Shown one piece after another: positions 24,959 to 33,884 of a stretch of DNA of 64,000 nt (position 1 is the first letter of the stretch; each line of letters begins with the position of its first letter). Location: positions 5,528,501-5,592,500 of the forward strand of contig NZ_CP076543.1 of the NCBI RefSeq assembly GCF_030440515.1, in the 5' to 3' direction. The translations under genes were made by a program, and so were the position numbers. The notes under the pieces were generated by a model that worked only from the letters and a program-made list of their open reading frames with translations, was not told the DNA's origin and ran no database searches. The stretch comes from Streptomyces xanthophaeus. Its GTDB lineage: Bacteria > Actinomycetota > Actinomycetes > Streptomycetales > Streptomycetaceae.

Positions 24959-25759
24959 ATGGACACAGCACAGAACATCGCGTTCCTCGGCCTCGGTCAC
25001 ATGGGCACCCCGATGGCCCGTCACCTGCTGGCACGGGGGCACGAGCTGACGGTGTGGAACCGAACGCCGGGCAAGGCGGACCCGCTGGTGGCGGTCGGCG
25101 CCGCGGTCGCGTCCTCGCCCGCCGAGGCCGTCCGCGACGCGGACCTCGTCATCACCATGCTCGCCGATCCGGCGGCCCTGCGGGCCGTCGCGGAGAGCGT
25201 GCTGCCCGCCCTGCGCCCCGGCGTCCACTGGATCGACACCTCGACGGTGGGGCCGGAGACGGTACGTGAGCTCGCCGGGCGACTGCCGGAGGGGGTGACG
25301 CTGACCGACGCGCCCGTGATGGGGAGCGTCGACCGGGCGGCGACGGGGGAGTTGTGGGTGCTGGCGGGCGGCGCCCCGCTGCCCGGCCCGGTCCGGAGGG
25401 TTCTCGACAGCCTCGGCGAAGTCACCGTGTGCGGCCCGGCGGGTTCGGGCGCGGCGCTGAAACTGGTGCTGATCAACACGGCGGTCGGCGGGGTGGCCCT
25501 GGTGGCCGAGGCGCTGCGGCTGGGCGGAGCCCTGGGCCTGCCGGAGGAGCTGGTACGCGCACAGCTGGCCCGAGGTCCGCTGGCGGGCGCGGTGGCCCGC
25601 GCGTTCGCCGACGCCTCGCACTTCCCGGTCTCCCTGGCCGCGAAGGACGTGGCCCTGGCCACGGCCCACGCGCCGCTGCCGATCCTGGAGTCGGTCCACG
25701 CCGCGCTGACGGCCCGCCCGGACCTCGCGGCGCGGGACCTCTCCGCCCTGCGCCCCTGA
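24959..25759 (+). CDS. NAD(P)-dependent beta-hydroxyacid dehydrogenase (6PGDH family)
   Basis: Protein of 266 aa. The Rossmann motif is [22 protein letters not shown] (GxGxxG). [19 protein letters not shown] and [12 protein letters not shown] (with the catalytic Lys) match 3-hydroxyisobutyrate-dehydrogenase-like enzymes. It is shorter than most members (about 290 aa) because the C-terminal helical domain is compact. It oxidises a 3-hydroxy acid or reduces the corresponding semialdehyde; substrate unknown. It is divergent from, and likely controlled by, the LysR regulator. Confidence 0.88.
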   Translation: MDTAQNIAFLGLGHMGTPMARHLLARGHELTVWNRTPGKADPLVAVGAAVASSPAEAVRDADLVITMLADPAALRAVAESVLPALRPGVHWIDTSTVGPETVRELAGRLPEGVTLTDAPVMGSVDRAATGELWVLAGGAPLPGPVRRVLDSLGEVTVCGPAGSGAALKLVLINTAVGGVALVAEALRLGGALGLPEELVRAQLARGPLAGAVARAFADASHFPVSLAAKDVALATAHAPLPILESVHAALTARPDLAARDLSALRP

Positions 25760-25826
25760 CCCGGCCGGGGCCGCGGGCGCGGGAGTTCGCCCGCGGGAGT
25801 TCGCCTGCGGGGCGGATCAGCCTGCA

Positions 25827-25832
25827 TAAAAT
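25827..25832 (+). promoter_or_regulatory. -10 hexamer of a leaderless monooxygenase gene
   Basis: TAAAAT lies 6 nt before the GTG at 25839, and no Shine-Dalgarno exists. This suggests that transcription starts at or next to the start codon. Confidence 0.5.
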
Positions 25833-25838
25833 GCCGGT

Positions 25839-26162
25839 GTGATCTTCATTGTGGTGAAATTCCCCGTCAAGCCCGAATACGTCGACGCGTGGCCCGACAA
25901 GGTCGCGCCGTTCACCCGCGCCACCCGCGCCGAACCAGGGAACCTGTGGTTCGAGTGGTCGCGCAGCCTGGAGGAGCCGAACACCTACGTGCTGGTCGAG
26001 GCCTTCCAGGACGACGCTGCCGAAGCGCACGTCACCTCCGAGCACTTCGGCGCCGCGCTGGAGACCATGCGGCCGCTGGTGACCCGTACGCCCGAGATCG
26101 TCAGCACCACCATCGAGGGCGCGACCGGCTGGAGCCGGATGGGCGAGCTCCAGATCGACTAG
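25839..26162 (+). CDS. Antibiotic-biosynthesis-monooxygenase (ABM) domain protein
   Basis: Protein of 107 aa. The dimeric ferredoxin-like ABM fold is indicated by IFIVVKFPVKPEYVDAWPDKV, EPGNLWFEWSRSLEEPNTYVLVEAFQDDAAEAHVTSEHF and the terminal TTIEGATGWSRM. Family members are quinol monooxygenases or heme-degrading enzymes; the substrate here is open. Its TAG overlaps the stop of the convergent TetR gene in a shared CTAG (26159-26162). Confidence 0.85.
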   Translation: MIFIVVKFPVKPEYVDAWPDKVAPFTRATRAEPGNLWFEWSRSLEEPNTYVLVEAFQDDAAEAHVTSEHFGAALETMRPLVTRTPEIVSTTIEGATGWSRMGELQID

Positions 26163-26743
26163 GCCTGGGCGGTGTCCGGGCCCCGCAGCAGGGTCAGGAA
26201 GGAGCGGAAGGCGGCGGGCATGTCCACCGATTCGGGGGCCAGCAGCCACTGGTACTGCAGGCCGTCCATGACCGCCGTCAGCAGCGGGGCCACCTGCTCG
26301 GGGGTGAGGCCGGAGGGGAGGCGGTCGCCGAACTCGGCGCGCAGCACCGCCGCCATCTCCGAGCGGACCTGGGCGTAGCGCTCGGTGAAGAACTCCCGGG
26401 CCGGGTGCCCGTCCGTGACGCTCTCGCCCAGCAGCGCCGAGAAGGTCTGCACGATGCCCGGGCGCATGGCGTTGTACTCGACCAGCGAGTCCAGCAGGTC
26501 GAGGCGCCAGGTGTCGGCGGCCGAGCGCGAGCCGCCGCCCGTGTCCCAGCGGTCGCGTTCCTCCAGCACCGCGACCAGCAGGGCCTCCTTGGTCGGGAAG
26601 TAGTGCAGCAGCCCCTGCTGGGTCAGACCCACACGTTCGGCGACGGTGGCCAGGGACGCGCCCCGGTAGCCGCGCTCCGCGATCACCTCGACGGCCGCGC
26701 GGACGATCTCCCCGCGGCGTTCCTCGCTCCTCGCCCGGACCAT
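26159..26743 (-). CDS. TetR-family transcriptional regulator
   Basis: Protein of 194 aa. The N-terminal HTH is IVRAAVEVIAERGYRGASLATVAERVGLTQQGLLHYFPTKEALL, and the C-terminal domain is helical (TetR_C). It is divergent from the GH3 beta-glucosidase gene (160 bp), with which it probably forms a repressor/target pair. The start has no obvious Shine-Dalgarno. Its stop shares CTAG with the convergent monooxygenase gene. Confidence 0.92.
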   Translation of the reverse strand: MVRARSEERRGEIVRAAVEVIAERGYRGASLATVAERVGLTQQGLLHYFPTKEALLVAVLEERDRWDTGGGSRSAADTWRLDLLDSLVEYNAMRPGIVQTFSALLGESVTDGHPAREFFTERYAQVRSEMAAVLRAEFGDRLPSGLTPEQVAPLLTAVMDGLQYQWLLAPESVDMPAAFRSFLTLLRGPDTAQA

Positions 26744-26829
26744 CGACCCGGCACCCCTTCCCGTTCACGCGCTGTGCCCTGCCCACAGGACCGTACGGCA
26801 TCCATATGTCACGAACACATTACGAACCC

Positions 26830-26845
26830 TACCGTTCAACAGGTA
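26830..26845. promoter_or_regulatory. Candidate TetR operator upstream of the GH3 gene
   Basis: TACC-N8-GGTA is a palindrome in the AT-richer part of the divergent promoter region, 59 bp before the beta-glucosidase start. Flanking TTACGAAC and CAGGTAACAGGT suggest further half-sites. Weakly supported. Confidence 0.3.
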
Positions 26846-26903
26846 ACAGGTCCACGATGGGGGCACCGCACCGAGCAACCGCACCCAACGAGGAGGCACG
26901 GCC

Positions 26904-29354
26904 GTGACCGATGCCGATCAGGTCCGCGAACAGAGCCGCAACGACGCCGTCGAGGCGGCGCTGGGCAAACTGGACCTCGACACCAAGACCCGGCTCCTGG
27001 CCGGCCAGGACATGTGGTCCCTGCCCGCCGTCCCCGCGATCGGGCTGGAGTCCCTGGTCTTCTCCGACGGGCCCATCGGAGTCCGCGGCGTGCGCTGGAC
27101 CGCCGACGACCCCTCGATCGCCCTGCCGTCCCCGACCGCGCTCGCCGCCGCCTGGGACCCGGAGCTCGCCCGCCGCGCCGGCCGGCTCCTCGCCCAGGAG
27201 GCCCGCCGCAAGGGCGTGCACGTCCTCCTCGCGCCCACCGTCAACCTGCACCGCTCCCCGCTCGGCGGCCGGCACTTCGAGTGCTATTCCGAGGACCCGT
27301 ACCTCACCGGCGCCGTCGGCTCCGGCTATGTGAACGGCGTCCAGGACGGCGGCGTCGGCACCACCGTCAAGCACTTCGTCGGCAACGACGCCGAGACCGA
27401 CCGGTTCACCGTCGACAGCGTCATCGCCCCGCGCCCGCTGCGCGAGCTGTACCTGGCCCCCTTCGAGGCCATCGTCGCCAATGCCCACCCCTGGGGCATC
27501 ATGACCGCCTACAACCAGGTCGACGGCACGACCATGACCGAGCACCAGTACCTGGTGAACGAGGTCCTGCGCGCCGAATGGGGCTTCGACGGCTGCAACG
27601 TCTCCGACTGGATGGCCGCCCGCTCCACCGCCGGCGACATCCTGGGCGGCCTCGACGTGGCCATGCCCGGCCCCACCACCGTCTACGGCCCCGCCCTCGC
27701 CGAGGCCGTCCGCGCCGGCGAGGTCCCCGAGTCCGCCGTGGACGAGGCCGTGCGCAACGTCCTGCGCCTCGCCGCCCGCGTCGGCGCCCTGGAAGGCGCC
27801 CCCGCCGCCGTGGAGAGCGCCCCGGCCCCGATCGACGGCCAGGCGCTGGCCCGCGAGCTCGCCGCCCGCGGCTTCGTCCTGGTCCGCAACGAAGGCGCAC
27901 TGCCGCTCGACGGGGCCGCCCGGCGCACCGTCGCCCTCTCCGGAGCCGCCGCCCGGGACGCCCGTGTCCTCGGCGGGGGCAGTGCCACCGTCTTCCCCGA
28001 GCGGATCGTCTCCCCGCTCGACGGCCTCACCGCCGCCCTCCCCGAAGGGGCCCTCACCTACAGCATCGGCGCCGACCCCTCCGACGAACTCACCCCCGCC
28101 GGCCAGGGCTTCGAACTCCACGCCGTCTGCCGCGACGCCACCGGCGCCGTCCTCGGCGAGGGCGGCCTGCCCTCGGGCCAGGTCCAGTGGATCGGCGACG
28201 ACCTGCCCGCCGGGGTCACGTACGAGACCATGGCGAGCATCGAGGTCCGCGGCACGTTCGTGCCGCGCGAGAGCGGCGAGCACGCCTTCGGCACCCGCGG
28301 ACTCGGCGCCTTCGCCCTGTCCGTCGGCGGCGAGCAGCTGTGGAGCGGCGTCCAGGAGATGGGCAACGAGGCCGACCCCTTCGAGGCCTTCTTCGGCGCT
28401 CCCAGCGAGCGCGCCCGCCTCACCCTCACCGAGGGCGAGCCCGTCGAGGTGTCGCTGACCTTCCAGGTCCCCGACATGTCCGCGCTGCCGCTCAGGGCGG
28501 TCATGTTCTCGTTGCTCCACCTCGGCCCGCGGCGCGACGCCGACGAGCTGATCGCCGAGGCCGTGGCCGCCGCGCGCGAGGCCGACACCGCCGTCGTGGT
28601 CGTCGCCACCACCGAGCGCGTGGAGTCCGAGGGCTTCGACCGGCAGGACCTCACCCTCCCCGGCCGCCAGGACGACCTGGTGCGCGCCGTCGCCGCCGTG
28701 AACCCGAACACGGTGGTCGTCGTCAACGCGGGCTCCCCGGTGGAGCTCCCGTGGCGCGAGGACGTGGCCGCCGTCCTGCTGACCTGGTTCCCCGGGCAGG
28801 AGGGCGGGGCCGCGCTGGCCGACGTACTCCTCGGCGACGCGGAACCGGGCGGGCGGCTGCCCACCACCTGGCCCGCGCGGTTCGCGGACGCGCCCGTCAC
28901 CGAGGTCGTGCCGACCGAGGGGCGCCTGGAGTACCGCGAGGGGCTCTTCATCGGCTACCGGGCGTACGAGAAGCACGCCGTGACTCCCGCCTACCCCTTC
29001 GGGCACGGACTCGGCTACACCGACTGGACGTACGACTCCCTGGAGGTCACCGGCGACACGGTCCGGGTCCGCCTCACCAACACGGGCACCCGCCCCGGCC
29101 GCGAGGTCGTCCAGGTCTACCTGGCGCCCGCGCACGACAGCGCGGAGCGCCCGGCGAGCTGGCTGGCCGCCTTCGCGGGCGTCGCGGCGGGCGCCGGCGA
29201 AAGCGTCGAGACCGAGATCGCCCTGCCCGCCCGGGCCTTCGAGATCTGGGACGAGGAGGCCCGCCGCTGGCGGCGGATCGGCGGCACCTACGAGGTCCGC
29301 GCGAGCCACTCGCACGGTGACACCCGGCTGACCGCGACGCTCGACATCGCGTGA
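26904..29354 (+). CDS. Glycoside hydrolase family 3 beta-glucosidase with PA14 domain
   Basis: Protein of 816 aa. The GH3 N-terminal barrel includes GVHVLLAPTVNLHRSPLGGRHFECYSEDP, GTTVKHFVGNDAETDR and the nucleophile in GCNVSDWMA. A PA14 carbohydrate-binding insert (about 400-530) lies within the C-terminal sandwich domain (VVVATTERVESEGFDRQDLTLP). A fibronectin III-like end follows (RVRLTNTGTRPGREVVQVYL). There is no signal peptide, so it probably acts on imported oligosaccharides. GAGGAGG stands before GTG 26904. Confidence 0.93.
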   Translation: MTDADQVREQSRNDAVEAALGKLDLDTKTRLLAGQDMWSLPAVPAIGLESLVFSDGPIGVRGVRWTADDPSIALPSPTALAAAWDPELARRAGRLLAQEARRKGVHVLLAPTVNLHRSPLGGRHFECYSEDPYLTGAVGSGYVNGVQDGGVGTTVKHFVGNDAETDRFTVDSVIAPRPLRELYLAPFEAIVANAHPWGIMTAYNQVDGTTMTEHQYLVNEVLRAEWGFDGCNVSDWMAARSTAGDILGGLDVAMPGPTTVYGPALAEAVRAGEVPESAVDEAVRNVLRLAARVGALEGAPAAVESAPAPIDGQALARELAARGFVLVRNEGALPLDGAARRTVALSGAAARDARVLGGGSATVFPERIVSPLDGLTAALPEGALTYSIGADPSDELTPAGQGFELHAVCRDATGAVLGEGGLPSGQVQWIGDDLPAGVTYETMASIEVRGTFVPRESGEHAFGTRGLGAFALSVGGEQLWSGVQEMGNEADPFEAFFGAPSERARLTLTEGEPVEVSLTFQVPDMSALPLRAVMFSLLHLGPRRDADELIAEAVAAAREADTAVVVVATTERVESEGFDRQDLTLPGRQDDLVRAVAAVNPNTVVVVNAGSPVELPWREDVAAVLLTWFPGQEGGAALADVLLGDAEPGGRLPTTWPARFADAPVTEVVPTEGRLEYREGLFIGYRAYEKHAVTPAYPFGHGLGYTDWTYDSLEVTGDTVRVRLTNTGTRPGREVVQVYLAPAHDSAERPASWLAAFAGVAAGAGESVETEIALPARAFEIWDEEARRWRRIGGTYEVRASHSHGDTRLTATLDIA

Positions 29355-29441
29355 CACACCGTATGGCCGGAAATCACCCCTGAGAACCGGTCCGGGGGCG
29401 GGCCCTGACTCCCGCCCCCGGACCCGCCGCGCGCCGGGGCG

Positions 29442-30341
29442 TCAACGCGGCGGGTCGGCCGCCGTCACCTGGCGGTGCGCCAGTTCCGCGAGCCGCGCCT
29501 GCCCGTCCTTGCCCGGATGGAACCAGTCCCAGCGGCTCAACTGATCCGCCGCGAAGGGGTACTGGAACACGGCGCCGCCGTCGTAGCGGCACAGCGCGTC
29601 CTTCGCGCAGACCTCGCGCAGCACCTCGTTGTACTCCACCACCCGCGCCCGCACCTGCTCCCGCCGGGCGGTCGCCCCCGAGGCCGCCGACAGCGGATCG
29701 GCGAGCATGGACTGACAGATCCCCAGCTTCCAGATCTGCCGCACCATCGGGAGGTCCTTGCCCTGCTCCCACAGCCGCTGCAGGTCCGGCACGCTGGAGA
29801 CGTACACCTGGGAGGCGGGGGACGCGGTCCGCAGGCCCGCGAGAGCCTGCTCGAAACCGGACCGGAACTCCGCCACCGGCGTCATCGACGAAGCCGTGGG
29901 CCGGCAGGCGTCGTTCGAGCCCACCATGACCGTGACCAGGTCGGGCTTGTGCGCGGCGGCCCCCGCCAGCTGAGCCGGCAGGTCCGCCATCCGGGAGCCG
30001 GTCACCGCGTAGTTCCAGCTCCGGGCGGGCGCCTCGGCGTCCCCGAGCAGCCGGGCGGCGAGGGAGCGGACCGCGGGGTCGTTCCCGGTGGCCCAGGAGA
30101 CCTCCGGGCAGTCGGCCAGGACCGAACAGGCGTCGAAACCGCGCGTGATGGAGTCGCCCACGGCCGCGATCGAGGCGGGCGCCGTGTTCCAGCGCGGTGC
30201 GCCCGGCGCCCCGCTCTCTCCGCCCTGCCCGCCCGACCCGCCCGAGCTGCACCCGGTGGCCGCCCCGGCCAGCAAGGCGACCGCCGCGCCCGCTCCCGCG
30301 AGGGTCCGGCGCGCGCGACGGTGCGGAGCGGTGGTGCGCAT
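29442..30341 (-). CDS. SGNH/GDSL-type hydrolase, probable lipoprotein
   Basis: Protein of 299 aa. The N-terminus is RRARRTLAGAGAAVALLAGAATGCSSGG, with two Arg pairs, a hydrophobic core and a lipobox-like ATGC, so the mature protein is probably lipid-anchored outside. A Gly/Ser spacer precedes the SGNH blocks: block I AAVGDSITRGFDAC (Ser), block III VMVGSNDAC (Asn) and block V DWFHPGKDGQ (Asp/His). It is a lipase or esterase. ATG 30341 has AAGGAGGG upstream. Confidence 0.88.
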   Translation of the reverse strand: MRTTAPHRRARRTLAGAGAAVALLAGAATGCSSGGSGGQGGESGAPGAPRWNTAPASIAAVGDSITRGFDACSVLADCPEVSWATGNDPAVRSLAARLLGDAEAPARSWNYAVTGSRMADLPAQLAGAAAHKPDLVTVMVGSNDACRPTASSMTPVAEFRSGFEQALAGLRTASPASQVYVSSVPDLQRLWEQGKDLPMVRQIWKLGICQSMLADPLSAASGATARREQVRARVVEYNEVLREVCAKDALCRYDGGAVFQYPFAADQLSRWDWFHPGKDGQARLAELAHRQVTAADPPR

Positions 30342-30511
30342 GGGAAGGGGCCCTCCTTGTCGTCCCCACATCGTTCGGGGGGTCCTGCTGAGTGAAAGCT
30401 CTGTGTTTACGGGTCTTGGAGCGACCGTACGTCACACCATGACCCCTGGCGCACGGTAGCTTTTTCCCGTGGCGTTTCGGCCGCAGGTCCCGTAGCGCAA
30501 TGTCAAATAAT

Positions 30512-30540
30512 TTCCGTTACATTACATCACGTCACATACT
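30512..30540 (+). promoter_or_regulatory. Promoter of the DUF3145 gene
   Basis: TTCCGT (30512-30517) and CATACT (30535-30540) are separated by 17 bp in the most AT-rich stretch of this neighbourhood (about 30500-30560). The start codon is 50 bp further on. Confidence 0.4.
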
Positions 30541-30590
30541 GTCCGTTTTCTGGAGTTTATTCCCGACCTCGTCCCACACTGGAGGTCCCG

Positions 30591-31085
30591 GTGACGACAC
30601 GTGGAGTTCTGTACGTGCATTCCGCACCGCGCGCGCTCTGCCCGCATGTGGAATGGGCTGTTGCGGGCGTGCTCGGGGTGCGGGTGAACCTCGACTGGAT
30701 CAGACAGCCCGCCTCCCCGGGCACCTGGAGAGCCGAGTTCTCCTGGCAGGCCGAAGCGGGCACCGCCTCGAAACTCGCCTCCGCGCTGCGCGGCTGGCAC
30801 CTGCTGCGCTTCGAGGTGACCGCGGAACCGTGCCCGACCGCCGAGGGCGAGCGCTACAGCTCCACCCCGGAGCTCGGCATCTTCCACGCCGTCACCGGCA
30901 TGCACGGCGACATCCTGATCCCGGAGGACCGGCTGCGCGCCGCGCTCGCCCGCTCCGCGCGCGGCGAGACCGACCTGGAGGCGGAGATCGCCAAGCTGCT
31001 CGGCAAGCCGTGGGACGACGAACTGGAGCCCTTCCGCTACGCGGGCGAGGGCGCCCCGGTCCGCTGGCTCCACCAGGTGGTCTGA
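30591..31085 (+). CDS. DUF3145 family protein
   Basis: Protein of 164 aa, TTRGVLYVHSAPRALCPHVEWAVAGVLG at the N-terminus. The family is restricted to actinobacteria and its gene is regularly found beside the fab operon, as here; function unknown. It is cytoplasmic, with Trp-rich strands (DWIRQ, TWRAEFSW) and a terminal VRWLHQVV. GTG 30591 has CTGGAGG upstream. It is convergent with fabF, separated by a bidirectional terminator. Confidence 0.9.
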   Translation: MTTRGVLYVHSAPRALCPHVEWAVAGVLGVRVNLDWIRQPASPGTWRAEFSWQAEAGTASKLASALRGWHLLRFEVTAEPCPTAEGERYSSTPELGIFHAVTGMHGDILIPEDRLRAALARSARGETDLEAEIAKLLGKPWDDELEPFRYAGEGAPVRWLHQVV

Positions 31086-31148
31086 CCCCGCCGCAGGCAT
31101 GCGGCGGTCACGCAGAAGCCCCGTAGCAGGCACGCAGAAGGCACGCAG

Positions 31149-31180
31149 AAGGCCCACCCGGATTCACCGGGTGGGCCTTT
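31149..31180. terminator. Bidirectional terminator between DUF3145 gene and fabF
   Basis: A 13-bp perfect stem, AAGGCCCACCCGG and CCGGGTGGGCCTT, with an ATTCA loop and short T/A tails on both sides. Just upstream, three direct copies of CACGCAGAAG (31109-31150) stand in tandem. Confidence 0.88.
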
Positions 31181-31197
31181 CGCGTAGCTCGGACGTA

Positions 31198-32475
31198 CTA
31201 GACCGTGCGGAATGCCAGGGTCACGTTGTGGCCGCCGAAGCCGAAGGAGTTGTTGATCGCGGAGATCGGGCCGTCGGCCGGCAGCTTGCGCGGCTCGCCG
31301 ACGACGATGTCCGCGTCGATGTCCTCGTCGAGGTCGTCGATGTTGATCGTCGGCGGGGCCAGCCGGTTGTACAGCGCCAGCACGGTCGCGACGGTCTCGA
31401 TACCGCCCGCGCCACCCAGCAGGTGACCCGTCATCGACTTGGTCGCGGAGATCGCGATGTGGTCGAGGTCGTCGCCCAGCACCTTGCGCAGGGCCTTCAG
31501 CTCGGCCGTGTCACCCTGCGGGGTGGACGTGGCGTGCGCGTTCAGGTGGACCAGCTCGGCCGGGTCGAGACCCGTGTTGTCGAGCAGGTTCTGCACCGCG
31601 GCCGCGACACCGCGGCCGGTCGGCTCCGGCTGCGCGATGTGGTGGCTGTCCGCGGACAGACCCTGGCCCAGCACCTCGCAATAGACCCGGGCGCCGCGCG
31701 CGGCGGCGTGCTCGGCGGACTCCAGGACGACGACGCCCGCGCCCTCGCCCAGTACGAAGCCGTCACGGGCCTTGTCGTACGGGCGGGAGGCCTGCTCGGG
31801 GTTCTCGTTGTTCTTGGACATCGCCATCATGTTGGCGAACGCGGCGATCGGCAGCGGGTGGATCGCCGCCTCGGTGCCGCCCGCGACGACCACGTCGGCG
31901 CGGCCGGAACGGATCATCTCGACGGCGTAGCCGATGGCCTCGGCGCCGGACGCGCAGGCGCTGACCGGAGTGTGCACGCCCGCCTGGGCGTTGACCTCCA
32001 GGCCGACGTTGGCCGACGGGCCGTTCGGCATGAGCATGGGGACGGTGTGCGGGGAGACCCGGCGCACACCCTTGTCCTTCAGGACGTCGTACTGGTCGAG
32101 CAGGGTGGTGACACCGCCGATGCCGGAGGCGATCACGGTGCCCAGACGCTGGGGCGCGACGAAGGCGCCCGTTTCCGTCTCTTCGCCGGCCGGGGTCGTG
32201 TAACCGGCGTCGGCCCACGCCTCGCGGGCCGCGATGATGGCGAACTGCGCCGAGCGGTCCAGCTTGCGGGCCAGCGGCCGGGGCAGGACCTCACTCGGGT
32301 CGACGGCGGCCCGAGCGGCGATGCGTACCGGGAGTTCGGCGAAGCGCTCGCCCTCCAGGGGCTTCACGCCGGAACGGCCGGCAAGCAGACCTTCCCAGGT
32401 CGAAGCGCTGTCGCCACCCAGCGGAGTGGTTGCGCCGATACCGGTGACGACCACGGTGCGATTGGTCGGGCTCAC
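31198..32475 (-). CDS. fabF: 3-oxoacyl-[acyl-carrier-protein] synthase II
   Basis: Protein of 425 aa, last gene of the fab operon. The Cys-His-His triad is visible: Cys in VSACASGAEAIG, His in HLNAHATSTPQGD and the second His in SMTGHLLGGAGG. NNSFGFGGHNV closes the active site. It condenses malonyl-ACP with growing acyl-ACP in fatty-acid elongation. GTG 32475 has GGAGAAAG upstream. It follows acpP by 79 bp. Confidence 0.97.
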   Translation of the reverse strand: MSPTNRTVVVTGIGATTPLGGDSASTWEGLLAGRSGVKPLEGERFAELPVRIAARAAVDPSEVLPRPLARKLDRSAQFAIIAAREAWADAGYTTPAGEETETGAFVAPQRLGTVIASGIGGVTTLLDQYDVLKDKGVRRVSPHTVPMLMPNGPSANVGLEVNAQAGVHTPVSACASGAEAIGYAVEMIRSGRADVVVAGGTEAAIHPLPIAAFANMMAMSKNNENPEQASRPYDKARDGFVLGEGAGVVVLESAEHAAARGARVYCEVLGQGLSADSHHIAQPEPTGRGVAAAVQNLLDNTGLDPAELVHLNAHATSTPQGDTAELKALRKVLGDDLDHIAISATKSMTGHLLGGAGGIETVATVLALYNRLAPPTINIDDLDEDIDADIVVGEPRKLPADGPISAINNSFGFGGHNVTLAFRTV

Positions 32476-32554
32476 AGGAATTCTTTCTCCACGTCTCAGG
32501 GGGTGCTGAATTGTCACGGCGCCACCGCCAGGTGGCGACAAACGCTCGTCAGGC

Positions 32555-32803
32555 TCAGGCCTGGTGCTTCAGGATGTAGTCAGCGGCGTCGCCGACCGTC
32601 TTGAGGTTCTTGACGTCCTCGTCCGGGATCTTGACGTCGAAGCGCTCTTCGGCGGCGACGACGACCTCGACCATGGAGAGCGAGTCGACGTCCAGGTCGT
32701 CGGTGAAGGACTTCTCGATCGCGACGTCCTCGGTGGGGATACCGGCGATCTCGTTGACGATCTCCGCGAGACCCTCGACGATCTCTTCCTGCGTGGCGGC
32801 CAT
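32555..32803 (-). CDS. acpP: Acyl carrier protein of fatty-acid synthesis
   Basis: Protein of 82 aa, acidic and four-helical. The phosphopantetheine Ser is in DLDVDSLSMVEVVV (about residue 41). It carries acyl chains between FabD, FabH and FabF. GAAGGAG precedes ATG 32803. It lies between fabH and fabF, which distinguishes it from polyketide ACPs. Confidence 0.97.
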   Translation of the reverse strand: MAATQEEIVEGLAEIVNEIAGIPTEDVAIEKSFTDDLDVDSLSMVEVVVAAEERFDVKIPDEDVKNLKTVGDAADYILKHQA

Positions 32804-32860
32804 GTGGCGCTCCTTCTATAGCTAACTGAGGTGGAACAGGGTGGGATGTGGATCCCGGCC

Positions 32861-33865
32861 CTAGGGGAGGGTAACGACCGTCGCGGCGTAGACGAGCCCC
32901 GCCCCGAAGCCGATGACGAGCGCGGTGTCGCCGCTCTTCGCCGCTCCGGTCGCCAGGAGCCGCTCCATAGCGAGCGGAATCGAGGCGGCCGACGTGTTGC
33001 CGGTGGTCTCCACGTCACGGGCGACCGTGACGTGCTCCGGCAGCTTCAGAGTCTTCACCATCGAGTCGATGATCCGCATGTTCGCCTGGTGCGGAATGAA
33101 GACGTCCAGGTCGTCCGCGGTGATCCCGGCCGCGTCGAGCGCCTGCTGGGCCACCTTGGCCATCTCGAAGACGGCCCAGCGGAAGACCGCCTGACCCTCC
33201 TGGGTGATGGCCGGAAACTTCTCGCCGCCGTCCTTGCCGAGGTACTCGTCCCACGGCACGGTCTGCTTGATCGTCTCGGACTTGTCGCCCTCCGAACCCC
33301 ACACCGTGGGGCCGATGGCCGGCTCGTCCGAGGGACCGACGACCACGGCGCCGGCGCCGTCACCGAACAGGAAGGCCGTCGCGCGGTCCTCCAGGTCGGT
33401 CAGGTCCGAGAGCCGCTCCACGCCGATGACGAGGACGTACTCCGCGGAACCTTCCACCACCAGGCCCTTGGCCAGGGTCAGGCCGTAGCCGAACCCGGCA
33501 CAGCCGGCGGAGATGTCGAAGGCGGCGGGCTTGCCCGCGCCGATCCGGTGCGCGATCTCGGTCGCGACGGCCGGGGTCTGCTTGAAGTGCGAGACCGTCG
33601 AGACGATCACGGCACCGATCTGCTCCGGGGCGACACCGGCGTCGGCCAGCGCCTTCCCCGAAGCCTCCACCGACATCGCGGAGACGGTCTCCTGGGGCGA
33701 GGCCCAGTGCCGGGTCGCGATGCCGGAGCGGGAGCGGATCCACTCGTCGGACGAGTCGATGGTCTCGAGGATGACCTCGTTGGGCACCACACGGGTCGGG
33801 CGGTAGCCGCCGACACCGAGGATGCGGGCGTAGGGGGAGCCCTTGGCCGGCTTGATCTTGGACAT
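32861..33865 (-). CDS. fabH: 3-oxoacyl-[acyl-carrier-protein] synthase III
   Basis: Protein of 334 aa. The triad comprises Cys in FDISAGCAGFGYG (about 122), His in FIPHQANMRI and Asn in TTGNTSAASIP. It starts fatty acids from acetyl-CoA or branched acyl-CoAs, the source of iso/anteiso chains in streptomycetes. Second gene of the operon, 19 bp after fabD. ATG 33865 is preceded by GAAGGAG. Confidence 0.97.
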   Translation of the reverse strand: MSKIKPAKGSPYARILGVGGYRPTRVVPNEVILETIDSSDEWIRSRSGIATRHWASPQETVSAMSVEASGKALADAGVAPEQIGAVIVSTVSHFKQTPAVATEIAHRIGAGKPAAFDISAGCAGFGYGLTLAKGLVVEGSAEYVLVIGVERLSDLTDLEDRATAFLFGDGAGAVVVGPSDEPAIGPTVWGSEGDKSETIKQTVPWDEYLGKDGGEKFPAITQEGQAVFRWAVFEMAKVAQQALDAAGITADDLDVFIPHQANMRIIDSMVKTLKLPEHVTVARDVETTGNTSAASIPLAMERLLATGAAKSGDTALVIGFGAGLVYAATVVTLP

Positions 33866-33884
33866 GCTGTGTGGGCTCCTTCTC

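Noticed and set aside
25889..29320. Very long open frame on the plus strand (over 1100 codons)
   Set aside because: It is the second codon frame of the GH3 gene, Arg/Pro/Gly-rich with no domain; typical high-GC shadow.
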